NCBI GenBank assembly: GCA_031841125.1 | Contig: CM063111.1 | Coordinates: forward strand, 55,303,535 to 55,367,534 | From: Acanthococcus lagerstroemiae | Lineage: Eukaryota > Arthropoda > Insecta > Hemiptera > Eriococcidae | Length of the DNA: 64,000 nt | Reading direction: 5' to 3' | In this document: positions 32,884-43,863 of the stretch, piece after piece | How the letters are laid out: every line of letters starts with the position of its first letter | Position numbering within the stretch: the stretch's first letter is position 1 | Notes under the pieces: model-generated | What the model was told of the DNA's origin: nothing | Seen by the model: only the letters and a program-made list of their open reading frames with translations | The model's database searches: none | Program-made: the position numbers and the translations under genes

Positions 32884-33803
32884 CAGTGTTGCCAGGTGGG
32901 GCGATTTTGCGCCAAATGGGCGATTTTGAAATTGGCCGGGCGTTAAAAAATACTGTCGGGCGATGTGTAAAAATTGTGGCGATTTTTAGGCAGAATGCGT
33001 GACTTCTCTCTTTTTCTGAGTCTTGAAAAAATCAAAAAATAAGTTTAATTAATTAAAAAAGAAACTGTGCCCAAAATTGACTGGGAGGTTGCGTAACATT
33101 TTGAATAGGTCAACTTACAGCACTGCTGATTGTGAAAAAGCCTAAGAAAAAAGACCTAAAAGGTATGGAGTTTTTAGTACTTTTTCATAAAACTAGACTG
33201 AAAATTGATTGCGGTAGCGATATCAGTCTATCGATGGTCGATGGCATCGATGAATGTATACCAAAATTTTGTCGACACGAGGAGAGCAGCAGCTTATCAC
33301 GCAATTGTGTTGGCTGCAGGCTGCAGTCTGGTCCAAGAAGAAGGTAAACAAAAATTTTCAATGAGAATTTCCATAAGAAAAATAAGGGCTTGAAAATTTC
33401 ACATATATCATAACAAGGGAACCTACGTTAAATATGTGATGCTTGTAGTCGTGAAGTACACATTCAGTACATTATGGACATATATTGCAAATTTTTATCT
33501 TCTCCTCCATTTCTGAAATATTTGCAAAATAGCAGAACGATATTTTCTCTTATGGTAAATTCAATGTAAAAAAAATTGTTTACATTTTCCTTGGACCAGC
33601 CTGCAGCCTGCCAGAATTGCGTGCTGTTGCCTGATAACAGTGATGAGCGCGTTTGTGACAGACTTCCATGCCGCGTGATGTGTAGCGGGTTGCGTTCGCA
33701 TCGAGGTAACCTTAGTAATATATGAATCTTGGGCAGTGGCGATTTGTGGCGATTTTCAACTTTTATCATGGCGACTTTTTCGGAAAAAAACCTGGCAACA
33801 CTG
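32884..33803. mobile_element. hAT-type non-autonomous element, 920 bp, with exact 8-bp TSD
   Basis: Ends: CAGTGTTGCCAGG on the left and CCTGGCAACACTG on the right, exact inverse over 13 bp. TSD TATTAATG is at 32876-32883 and 33804-33811. The subterminal phrase GGGCGATTTT is repeated on the left, and GTGGCGATTTTC occurs on the right. Inside is a long internal inverted repeat (about 33270-33390 against 33520-33650) with GGCTGCAGGCTGCAGTC, GGTCCAAG and TTTCCATAAGA. No transposase is encoded. The exact TSD suggests a fairly recent insertion. Confidence 0.88.
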
Positions 33804-33811
33804 TATTAATG

Positions 33812-35504
33812 CCGTTTGTTGTAGTTGAGCGAATTTGATCATATAGGTATGTCGTGTATTGTTTGAGTGGTTCAGCTTGTGTTTCTGCGTGGATCGATGA
33901 AAAAGGAGTTTCTTGTGCCGAATTCTCTCTCTAGTTCAGCTGTATGGCACTTACCTGTCATCGTAGTATCTGAAGGTGCTTAGCATTCTCTCTTAAGAAC
34001 TTCGTCGACTTCTCCGTCTGCAGCCGTCGTAGAGAACCTCATCTAGTTCCAGACAGTTTACAAAATAGACAACGTCTCTCACATATCTTATATGAGCTTT
34101 CTTGGTTGATTAGTGAATCTTAAGTGATAGTGAAACCTACTCCACGTATGTTGATACTTTGTTATCATTTGATGAGAAACATGACCGCTCAGAATTAGCT
34201 GACTGAGGTGAAATTTTGGTGTTCAATGGGCGCAGTATTCTTCTTGGAAATCGACCTTCGAGTCTTCAGTATTCCTTTGACTTTTTTCGTTTTGATTTTT
34301 CTGGAAGTTAACTCTCCGACGTCATCTTAACTTGCGCCAGTACCACCTTTAGTCTCGTCATCTGATGTTCGCTCTGAAGTCGCAGCCTACTCCCACCCCC
34401 GTGACCTCTGGAAGCCTAACTACATCACCGGCGACCATATTAATGGATTGCACGCCTATTTACGAACGGGGGTCGTTAGGTCGGCAAAGAACGACGGCCA
34501 GCACGCTAAAATATCCAAAACCGCGTAACTATGTATACGATTCCTCTTCTCCCGGTATACTATATAACTAACTAATGCAGCTCGAATTTGGAATTACCGT
34601 TTAGTCGAGCACCGAGTTCCCTCCGCAGCACGTCCGTCCGCTTCCGCCCTCGGTCCTACCCCGTATCGTGTCCGTATTATACCAGCGAGTTGCCCGAATT
34701 TCGTCCTTTCGTCTCCGGCGAAAATACGCAAATTCTAAATTAAACTTCATCGCGGCGCGGCATCGACGCTAGCTTTCGAGATGGGCTCGCCACCGCCACC
34801 ACCGTGTGTCCGGACACGTCGCCCGTCCATCCCGTCTGTTCCACCCTCGTTCGTTCCGTTCTCTCGACTAAAGTTCACTGTGTGTAACAATCGTTAGCGT
34901 CATTAAATTAAATTCGAGATAAAGAGCCCCGGCTCTACTCTACACATGCACCGTCGCATTCGGCTTTGCGTAAATGGAAAATGTTAATTATCCCATACGT
35001 ACACTCGTTTTTGATGTTGTACACACAAATGTACCCTCACAGATACCGGCCATATTGTTTTTCCTATGTGTGTGTACACACGCGTGTGTATCTTGGACAC
35101 GGTGCTGTTGTCCCTGGCCCGACTCATGTGTCCCAATTAACGGACGTTCGTTAGAGAGGTTGCCGCATCGGTCGCATGTCAATCGTTCGTGTCCGGGAGC
35201 GAGAACCGTGTCCGCGTGTGCACGCTCTAGACGTGCGCGGATGCTGATCGCAAAGATTTCCCGCCATCACCCATAAATGATCATTCGTACGTCCACTTTT
35301 GATGGCCACATATTGTACCTACGTATCTGCGGTCAGTTGATCGCGTTTGAGTGTGCTGCCCGTCAGCACCCGGTAATTTGCGGCCGAAACGAGCGAGTCG
35401 ACCTCGCGACGCCGATGCACGCAGCTGATAAAGCCGCTGTCCGGATGTCGACGCGGATGCGCGGTCTCAACCGGCGCCTCACTGTAGCGAATGCGTATCC
35501 AACG
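33812..35504. other. No repeat recognised; probable 5' flank of the secreted-protein gene
   Basis: GC and CpG content rises from about 34560 towards the gene. A TATA-like ACTATATAAC lies near 34557-34567. The stretch 34740-35276 may hold the promoter and 5' untranslated exon. No splice sites could be assigned with confidence, and the reading frame is already open from 35277, after a stop. Confidence 0.35.
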
Positions 35505-36314
35505 ATGAGACTTGCGGTCGTGATTCTGTGCGTTTTGTGGCGCTATGCTCGGTCGGAGGAAGAGCAGCAGCAGCAACAACAGCAACAGCCGTGGAGTCTG
35601 CAGCGAGCCGAAGCGGACGAGTCGCGGGTCGTGTTCCAGAACACCACCGTCACCGGTAAGCTGATGCTATGCTCGTGGACGTGGCGCGACTCGTTGGCCG
35701 GTGTGTGGGACACCAGTTTGCGGGTGTCACTAGCGAACAGCAGCTTCCGCAGCGGCTGTCTCGAGTACCGCGACGGATACGGCAACGAGATGCTACGCGT
35801 GCGATGGCAGCAGTCGCCGCTGCGCAATCTAACCTGGAAGGCGTTGTTCGCCAGCAAGTTCCCGCCGACGCCGTGGAACATGAGCAGCGTCTACCTGGAC
35901 TGGGGATACCGGCCGAGCGGCGAGTTCTCGTGGGCCTTCTACGTGGACGGGTACTCATTCGAGCCGAAGCCGACGGCCAACAAGGTGGCGATGGCGCAGA
36001 TCGAGGACGCGCTGGGACTGTGGTTGCGGCGGCGCAAACGAGAAGTCGGCGCCGCCGGCCGACAGAAACGGGCGACGCAGCCGGAGCTTCGGCGCAGCGC
36101 CGCGTTCAGTTTGATGGACTTGTTCACCGGCGACGGAATCTTCTCGCAGGTGCCGCAGATGGTGATCAACATATTCAGCTTCTTCGCGAACCTGTTCCCG
36201 CCGGAGGACGACGGCTACCAGGCGGCCGGAGACTACTCGACCGAGCCGGATGCGGAGGTGATAACCAAGTCGACGACCCAGGTGGCGGTCGAGTCGACGA
36301 CTCCGGCGCTGTGA
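35505..36314 (+). CDS. Secreted, furin-processed protein of unknown family (269 aa)
   Basis: The frame is open from 35277 (345 codons), but the Met at 35505 is chosen because it gives a typical signal peptide (MRLAVVILCVLWRYARS). Eight Gln follow at residues 21-28. Sequons are at N46, N78, N108 and N125. The only cysteines after the signal are C56 and C85, a likely disulfide. The region about 42-155 is rich in Trp, Tyr and Ser with alternating hydrophobics, suggesting a beta-rich fold. Furin-type sites RRRKR (175-179) and RQKR (186-189) are followed by a hydrophobic segment (VPQMVINIFSFFANLF, 216-231) and an acidic Thr/Ser-rich tail. One exon contains the whole frame. G/C dominates third positions, unlike the flanks. 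I do not recognise the family; it may be a lineage-restricted proprotein processed in the Golgi. An overlapping plus-strand frame (35669-36382) is a by-product of the GC bias. Confidence 0.75.
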   Translation: MRLAVVILCVLWRYARSEEEQQQQQQQQPWSLQRAEADESRVVFQNTTVTGKLMLCSWTWRDSLAGVWDTSLRVSLANSSFRSGCLEYRDGYGNEMLRVRWQQSPLRNLTWKALFASKFPPTPWNMSSVYLDWGYRPSGEFSWAFYVDGYSFEPKPTANKVAMAQIEDALGLWLRRRKREVGAAGRQKRATQPELRRSAAFSLMDLFTGDGIFSQVPQMVINIFSFFANLFPPEDDGYQAAGDYSTEPDAEVITKSTTQVAVESTTPAL

Positions 36315-37868
36315 CCTTTGAACTAATTCTTAAGTTCACGGTTTTTCCTGCTCATTTTGTATGTGCAGAGTTTGATGTGTGAATGCTCGTGCGTAGAATG
36401 TAAGCGCTTAATATAAATTTTTAATATGTGGCGCGTGGTCTTTATTTCGTTTGTGTGTTGTGTGTCGGTTTGTATGTTCCGAACATTTGGGGACAGGCGC
36501 GGACGGCGATCGAAAAGGGCGTGAAGAGAATGTGGTGGCAGTTACTGGCAGATCTAGAGCGGTTCTCATATAGATGTTGATCGTTAAAGGAAAAACACTC
36601 AGTTTGTAAGTTCTTTTCTGTATACTACAAACCTGACCTTTGTCCACCGCTTCCCAATTGGTAGCCAGTAATCAAGTTGGAGACTCCGCGAGTTATGATC
36701 GCTGTAACAGTATTGACACAGCCTCGAATAATACACGTATCTTGTCTGGATGAATGCTAAAGAATCATACGTAGGGTGTCTTAGTAGAACTGATAGTGGT
36801 CCAGAAATCGCAAGGAGTAGTATTTGAACTCTGTATGCCAGGTGAGAGAGGAGAGAAATTTTGGGTTTCCTCAAACATTTTTTCGTTTCCTTTACTCTTT
36901 CTTTGTGTCCGTCTTCGTAACTTGAAAAGCTTGGAGTGTCGGTACTAACATGTCTTCGTTTTTCGTACGCTAAGCTCGTCATACTGACCGAAAACATTTG
37001 AAAGAGGTCTAGGTTGAAAGGAACTACACCCGTGTGTGATTACCAACCTTCCCGAGCGTTTTACACTATAAAACGAGCGTCACTATCAGTTCTGTTGGAA
37101 CACTTTATATAACTTCGAGTGGGACTAAAGAATCTGAACGAATCTTTAGGAAAGTTGAATTAGATTTGAAGAAGCCTGAATGAGTCTCTGACGAGTCATG
37201 CAGTTCTCCAGGCGTGCTAACAGAGCCTGAGAGAGTTTTGTGCAGTCTAAGAGAGAATGGGTGTGAGCAGACTTGAATGAGTGTGTAGCTGTTAGGTATG
37301 TGAGTCTGAAACTGTGAACACATGTCTTCGTACTTTCCATATCTGTTCTTTTAGTTTTTGATAATTCATGCATAAAACGCAGTTTTGATTCATTTCTTTT
37401 ATGAACGTCCCTGTTGCTGGTAAAGCATCTGCACTGTAGTTGAACCGAGATGTAACCACTGTTAGTCCTCCTTTAGCCAAGTTATCGTCTTCATCGGTTA
37501 CAATTACAATTGCAGAGATTAAGGTGTTTAGTACTATTGATTCTCCTTCTTATTTTTCTCCCGTGCCATGAAGATCAACTCGGAGTTATTGTTGAGAATT
37601 TCTGTCTACTGTTCTCCGACTTGATTGGACCAAGAAGGCGGCCAAGATGAAGATGACCTCTTTAGATGATTTTGAGTCCCCGACCAGAGTTCTTCGCGCT
37701 TCTTCTCCCGTTCGTGAATACCGAGGGTGGAATATTGAAAACTTAAAAAGGTACCTTGGCTCCCTTATACAAAGGTGCATTATCATCATCCACTTCCCTC
37801 GGGTTATCAAGACACTGCGTCATACGCTAAGCCTGCATACGGCATCCGTTCCTGGATCCTGCTACATT
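36315..37868. other. 3' flank of the secreted-protein gene; no further gene recognised
   Basis: There is no canonical AATAAA close to the stop; AATATA variants at about 36409-36428 could serve as poly(A) signals. After 36450 the DNA is ordinary and non-coding. A region at 37100-37320 is rich in GAGTC/TGAGT words without a regular period. Confidence 0.35.
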
Positions 37869-37981
37869 AGAGCACCTAGAAACACCCGAGTACTGACATC
37901 CGCCATTTTGAATCTTCGGGCATCAGGGGACTCAAAATGGCGGATGTCAGCACTCGGATGTTTCGAGGTGTTCGTGCTCTA
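37869..37981. mobile_element. Foldback element, CGCCATTTTG type, copy 3
   Basis: Arms: TAGAGCAC, CGAGTACTGACATCCGCCAT, TTTGA on the left and the inverse TCAAAATGGCGGATGTCAGC, CACTCGG, GTGCTCTA on the right, about 50 bp each. The loop is short (CTTCGGGCATCAGGGG). It shares the CCGCCATTTTGA core with the hairpins at 16800 and 18262, but not their centre. Confidence 0.75.
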
Positions 37982-39163
37982 CCTACATCGATGATTGCAC
38001 AACTCATGGTGACTGGCCAGAAGGCACGTGTTTGCATTGTTGGCTTGTGGCTGCTGTCAGGTTTCGCGTGGATTCAGCTTATATAAGCTCGAACATCCAC
38101 GAAAAACCCCAGGACTGATGATGTGTGTCTGGGTCCATTTCCCCCTGTCCAAACAGATTCTGGAGATATCTGCCCTAATGAAACCTCTTGGCTCCTTCAA
38201 AGACAAGCTTTTCTGATGAAAGCATCGAGCTATTAGCTGGGTCGCTTTTCCGGCACCCCAGCGCTGACACGAAACATTTTGCAGTGTTTCGCCATCGCAC
38301 ACGCAGCACTCGTACATCGTATCACATCGTGTGTTGTGTGCGAAAAACTAATTCTGCGATTCCGCTCTCCGATTTCCATAAATTCCAGCTCGAATTTTCC
38401 GCATGTTTATTTCCGCCGAGAAACGTGATTTAAGTTCTAAATGAGGACTTTGCGACGGTGACGCGACGCTTCCTCGGCCGCGCGCGTCCTCGCTATACAA
38501 ATAGCGAGGCGTGATTAATCGATTCGACGAAGTATACTTTTAATTGCCCCGTTTGTGCGCGACTGGGGGCGCACGTTCGCTGTGTATTCGAAAACGCCAA
38601 ACTCAACTTTGGATACGGTAGAGAATTTAACAACAAAAAAAGAAAAACAAAAAACAGGGAACATTTATCGTCAGAATATTAACGAGAAATTAGACTACGT
38701 TTTCCGTTTTAGGGAACGGTTCCCGTTTCTTTGGGGCCCTGTCTTGATGTCGGTTACGGGGTAAAACGACCCCAAATTGAAAGTGACGATGAGAATGAAG
38801 GAACCGATGTTGGAGAACTTGGAGTTGGCACGACTCATAGATTGAAATGGTATAGAACTGTCTCACCGCCTTCCTCGAGAATGGAAAGTAGCACCGATGG
38901 CATCCTTCAAAAGGGGATTTGTCGACACAGTTGGGTATTGGCAAGGTAAATAAAATAGGAAAATGAGTTACTTGGACAGTCGTGTATATTATTTATCAGA
39001 AGGGCCCATTTCGTCCATCCTAGTTTCGAGATGCAGCAACTTTGCATTTCTGAGTTGGAAAATTGTTTGGACGCTATTGGATGACGTGTACCTCCCTCTT
39101 GTGCTTCCTGTTGGTCGCATTCTTCTAGGTGGTTCTCGAATCACAAAATCCGTCGCCTTCCTC
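37982..39163. other. No gene recognised
   Basis: A CpG-rich patch lies at 38440-38580; the rest is mixed, with no coding signs. Confidence 0.4.
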
Positions 39164-39423
39164 CAGGGTGACCGGTTTCTGGAAAACCTGGAAAAGTCAG
39201 GGAATGTGAGCATACCTGGCAGAGTCTGGGGAAAGTCAGGAACTTTTGAAGAAAATTTTAGGATGTGAAAGTGTACAATTTGCTCTGTCAGACTCAACTG
39301 AACATTTTTATTTATTTTTTTTAAAATAATTTGTTTGTTATGAAAAAAAAAAGTTGAAAAATAAACTAAAAAAATCTGGAAAAGTCAGGTTTTTTTTTTG
39401 GGGGGGGGGGGCTGGCCACCCTG
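39164..39423. mobile_element. CAGGGTG-ended non-autonomous element, 260 bp
   Basis: Starts CAGGGTGACCGGTTTCTGG and ends GCTGGCCACCCTG. It has the family phrases GGAAAACCTGGAAAAGTCAG and GGGAATGTGAGC, the latter shared with the fragment at 1309, and a T10-G12 block near the right end (39391-39411). No TSD could be matched, so one end may have been replaced. Confidence 0.65.
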
Positions 39424-40223
39424 AAACAGTCCCACGTTGGTGTCAGTAGAAAACTATACTAATATTTCCTCTCCTTTAAGAGGATTTTAGTAATTGGTAC
39501 TTGTGTGGGTGTGTAATGTTATGTCTTTATAGGTGATATGTGAGGCCGTCCAAACATAAACGATGAAGGATGAAATTGTGAAGCATTAATCAAGAAAATC
39601 TTTGATTGTGTTGTGTGTAAAAACCTTGATCTTATTTTAGCAGAAGAAAAGTAGGAGTTCCCCAAGTTGACCTTTGAAACATCTTGGTAAAACGAATTTT
39701 GCCTCGTGAATCCTTCGGTTGTGTTTAATTTATTGTACTTTTTGGCTATATCAGAAAGTAGATACATACGTTCCTACTAATTGAGTACCTACCATTATTC
39801 AAGAAGGTCCTATTGCCTATATGTATAGGACTTTTTTGAAAACCGATTCTGAGTTATAACGTTCTGAAGTTGTGAATAGATGGTTAGCAATGAAGACAGA
39901 AATGTAGGAATTACTTGAGTGACTGCCTACTTCTTTTTTGTTCTGTGGGGACCAATCCTGGTCAATGTCTCCACTTTTGAATTTTTGCCTTGACTATTTT
40001 ATCAATGGTGTAGCCCCCCTGATAGCAGTACCCGCAAATAATTGCTGCGTAATACAGTGAGAAGTTCGAGGGCGTCAGTTCGAACAAATTTAGAATATAA
40101 GCAAATAAGCATGGCTGGGATGACCATTTACCTTTTTCTGGTGACGCAATGAACAGTTATGGCTAGTGTCTTAAGTTTTCAACTTTTTCCTAGACTGTTT
40201 TGCCGACCAAGATGCAGGCTCTG
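39424..40223. other. No gene recognised
   Basis: AT-rich and non-coding. Confidence 0.4.
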
Positions 40224-40707
40224 TACAAAGGCTGTTCAAAAAATAATGGGCAAAACGCTCTGCAGGGAATCATTTTTGCGAATGATGGTAACATTGTACA
40301 CCAGAATGTAGTGCGTTCCGCTCTCTATCTTCTAGTGTTATTTTAATCTTGATCGGTGCATCGTATAGTCGTTCAGATCGATTTTTGTAGAACGTGTATA
40401 GAAGGCATAACATTATCACGATATACTATGGACATTTCTAAAGTTTCTTTCTTACTTTTCTTCAATTTGGCACCAAACTTTACAGCATCACATTGCTCTA
40501 AATTTTTCTGCATGATGATTTTCTGACAAGGCACTCATACACGATTTACAAAAATCGACCTGAACGACTGTACGATGCACCGATTACGATCAAAATAACA
40601 CTAGAAAGCTAGAAAATAGAACGCACTTCACAATGGTATACAGTGTTATCACCTTTCGCAAAAATAATTCCCTACAAAGCGTTTTACCCATTACTTTTTC
40701 CGTAGTA
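40224..40707. mobile_element. Mariner-like non-autonomous element, 484 bp, long inverted repeats
   Basis: Arms of about 175 bp: the left starts TACAAAGGCTGTTCAAAAAA then TAATGGGCAAAACGCTCTG; the right is the inverse with AGTAATGGGTAAAACGC. Both arms carry GGGAATNATTTTTGCGAA and CGGTGCATCGTA with GTCGTTCAG. Both ends begin at TA, as expected for the Tc1/mariner TA target. The short right end has lost about 5 nt. No transposase is encoded. Confidence 0.7.
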
Positions 40708-41501
40708 TCTGCAATCAGTTGCCAGACAATATAGTGAGAAGTTCGAAGGCCTCCCAATTTATATAAACTTTACTTGATGTAGATGTATCCCTATTTTGCT
40801 ATGAAAGCATAGATGTATGAATATTTCAATATTGTCAAACGGAGCACTAAATTAACTTGCACATATATCTAAATCGCTCATTGGTGGGTCGTTCAAACTG
40901 TGTATTTTCGAATAAAGCTTGTCAACAATGCACTGTGTGAGCGTCTCTGGAGTGACTAACCCCCTTTTTTTCGTCCTACACTGGCAACTATCTCCTTTTC
41001 AGAATTTTTGACAAGACTGTTTCACCAACTGAGGCCCAGGCTTTTGTCGTAATATCTATTTAAAATTGGCGAACTGTTCAGTAATACGTTTGAAGATCTG
41101 TTAGTTTAAATGATCTTTACCAAAAATGAAGGCATATTGTGTAATCTATTTATGGCCCGAGCCTAAATAACCATGTGTCAATCGCTGCAGAAAATCCACA
41201 TTATTAGTACCAATACTTAGCAAAGGGGAGTGAACATGTAATGCCATGTAACGCTTCAATATTGAAAATAATAAAATATTAGATAGAGAAAATGGAATAT
41301 TAGAATGAAATAAAGATAGTATAATATGAAATATGATTATAGATTCATTTTGTTTTGGTTACAGTTTCCTGTGGGATTTCATTTATTTATATCTATTTGG
41401 TATTTGTATTAGTAAATTGTAGAATTAACCAAGTGATGTTATCGTGTTGGTTTTAATAATCTGTGGGAATTTGTTTTGGTTCTGGCGTTGAAGCCGACGT
41501 C
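40708..41501. other. No gene recognised
   Basis: AT-rich, with runs of ATAATATGAAAT-like sequence near 41270-41340. Non-coding. Confidence 0.4.
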
Positions 41502-41998
41502 TCATTGTTTCTTCTTCTTGATGTCTCATTGTTACTGATTCCTACTGTCTCATTGATCCCTCTTCCTGTTGTTTCATTGTTCCCTCTTCATGTTATTGTT
41601 CTCACTTCTCATTGTATGATTGTTCCCTCTTCCTGGTGTCTTATTGTTACTGTTTCCTAACGTCTTATTGTTCCTTCTTACTGACATCTCATTGTTACTG
41701 ATTCCTGCTGCCTCATTGATCCCTCTTCCTGTTTTTTCATTGTTCCCTCTTCATGCATTCACATTGTTCTCACTCCCCGACTGTATGATTGTTACCTCTT
41801 CCTGGTGTCTCATTGTTACTGATTACTGCTGCCTCATTGATCCCTCTTCCTGCTGTCTCATTTTGTTTCAGGTTCTGGACGTCTCATTGTTCTTTCTTCC
41901 TAATATCTCATTGTTTTCTCTTCCTGCTGTCTTATTGTTCTCATTTCCTACTGTATCATTGTTCCTTCTTCCTGCGGTCTCATTGTTCCTCTCTTCCC
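41502..41998 (+). repeat. 24-bp minisatellite, about 20 units
   Basis: The unit is approximately GTCTCATTGTTCCCTCTTCC plus TGNT. Variants alternate TTACTGATTCCT and TTCCCTCTTCCT. Because 24 is a multiple of 3, plus frames stay open and read an octapeptide of the form SLFLLPDV. No start context, no flanking domain and the purely hydrophobic product argue against a gene. Confidence 0.8.
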
Positions 41999-43859
41999 TC
42001 TGCCAAACCATAAATTAAATGAACGCCATCGCTCAATTCGAGATTCATGTTACTTCCTCTTGTTCTATACATTTCTCCATGATAAACCGGTGTAGCCCTA
42101 CCTCCCTGTCAGTATTGCGTGTTATTTTTCCTACCTGGCATCGTTTCGGCGACTTTGAAAATCAACATGCAACCCCAAACCCTCGATGTCGCTCGGTTAC
42201 ATATTCTTACATGCGGCAGAAAGCATTCGCGAACCGAATAAATTGTAACGCGAGTTGAAAAGTACCGTCTATCAATCGTCATGCTACCTTCTCTCTCGTT
42301 CGAGTCGAAAGAGCAGATGGAGGAGCGGAATAAGGAAATCGTTCCGAGAGTGGGCGGGTAACGGGTGAGAAAGTATGTGGCGAACGAGATTAGGATTAGT
42401 GCGTAAGTTTGAAAAACGAGCGGAATACAAATCGCTTTTATTTTATGTATTCGAGGCGAATTCGGCATTCGGTATTCAAAAAGAAGAATAACTAGGTAAA
42501 CTTTAATTCAACGCAGAGGCGTGCATTCGGTATCGGTAATTTTTAACGTACCGGAAAACGGAGAGAGATTTGCGCGAGGCAATTTAGCGGCGGAATAAAA
42601 TTGACTGGGGAGGGTGTGCCAAAAGCACGCCAGTACCCATGGGTGTGCATAAAATATAGTATAGGTATTATATGAAAGACCTGTAGGTGGTATGCATGGT
42701 GCAAATAGCTGTGTGGCAATGAGTGCGACGGATCGATGGAGAGCTGGAACGCGGTCGCGGTTCGGATTCAGAATGCGTTAAAGCATTCGCGCAGTCGAAT
42801 AAAAAGGTCACTGAGTAGCTGTAATAGGAAATTTGAGATTTTGATGTGCATAGATGGGTTCTTGGAAAGGTTCTTAAATGTGGATTTGTCGAAACAAGTC
42901 TCTTTCTACAGACTTCTAAAATCCTATATTCTATTTCAGAACTTTCGAACTGGATTACTTACACGAGCTTGAATACGCAATAATTATGATGGGAAACTAG
43001 TTGCGTCCTCGAATTTTCTCCATCGTGTTGATATGCCTGATGGCAGTCATGTAAAACGGTTCCCATAGATCACTGCAGCTCGATTAGTACCTTTGTGTTT
43101 GATAATATAGTTGCTGTTTGTTTGTTTTCTCATTTCCATGTTGACTGTTACAAGAGGTAATTACATACCTGCCCTGTAGTGCAAATAGCAACCGGTCGTA
43201 ATTAACCTGCATTTCACCGACTGATTATCGTTTATGTAGACCACTGTGTCATCAGCTCATCAGTGTTTCCGAGTTCTTCGTCGCGATGGAATACGATAGA
43301 AGAAAAATCTGTCTATGAAGCACGCTGGCTGAGTGGGCGTCACGCAAGCTGAGTGGAACGCGAGTTCACCTTCTGCCTGGGTTTGAAGATAGTTTTCTGT
43401 TAGACCATTTCCAATCGCTGCATTTTTGATGCTTTTCGTGAATTCCGTTATTGAAACAGTGTTGTCATTCCCAATATACGGATGCACACAGACTCGTCCT
43501 GACCATCCATGTAATGTTGATTTTACATCACTGGAATTTCTTTGTAAATCAATGAAATGGATTCCCCTAAACGGTTTCTATTGGATGTTACATTACTGAA
43601 GTTCCATTTGAATCCATGAAATGGATTAGCCTCTACGATTTCAACCGCATTCGTCGAATGGACAATTCATTTGTCATGATCTCCTAATGCTATGTTTCGA
43701 TAGTCTTGACCGTCTCTATCAGGTATCACACCCCGTTTGTCAGTGAGCAGGTCCAGGAAACGTATTTTGGATTTTAGCCAGGAGCAACGTATCATTCGCT
43801 TTTGCACACACGTAAATGCTTCTACAACATTTTTTAAGGAACATTCAAATAACTGACTG
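41999..43859. other. No gene recognised
   Basis: A GC-richer patch lies at 42260-42800. A minus frame at 43260-43487 shows no motif. Confidence 0.4.
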
Positions 43860-43863
43860 GAGA

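Noticed and set aside
35319..35958. Minus-strand frames across the secreted-protein gene
   Set aside because: Poly-Cys, Ser/Arg-rich shadows of the CAG run and GC-rich codons.
35669..36382. 237-codon plus frame overlapping the secreted-protein gene
   Set aside because: Arg/Ala/Gly-rich composition is typical of a shadow frame in GC-rich coding DNA. It has no signal or domain, and the 35505 frame has far better features.
41463..42018. Membrane protein gene with hydrophobic repeats
   Set aside because: The hydrophobic octapeptides are the translation of a 24-bp minisatellite without a flanking coding region.
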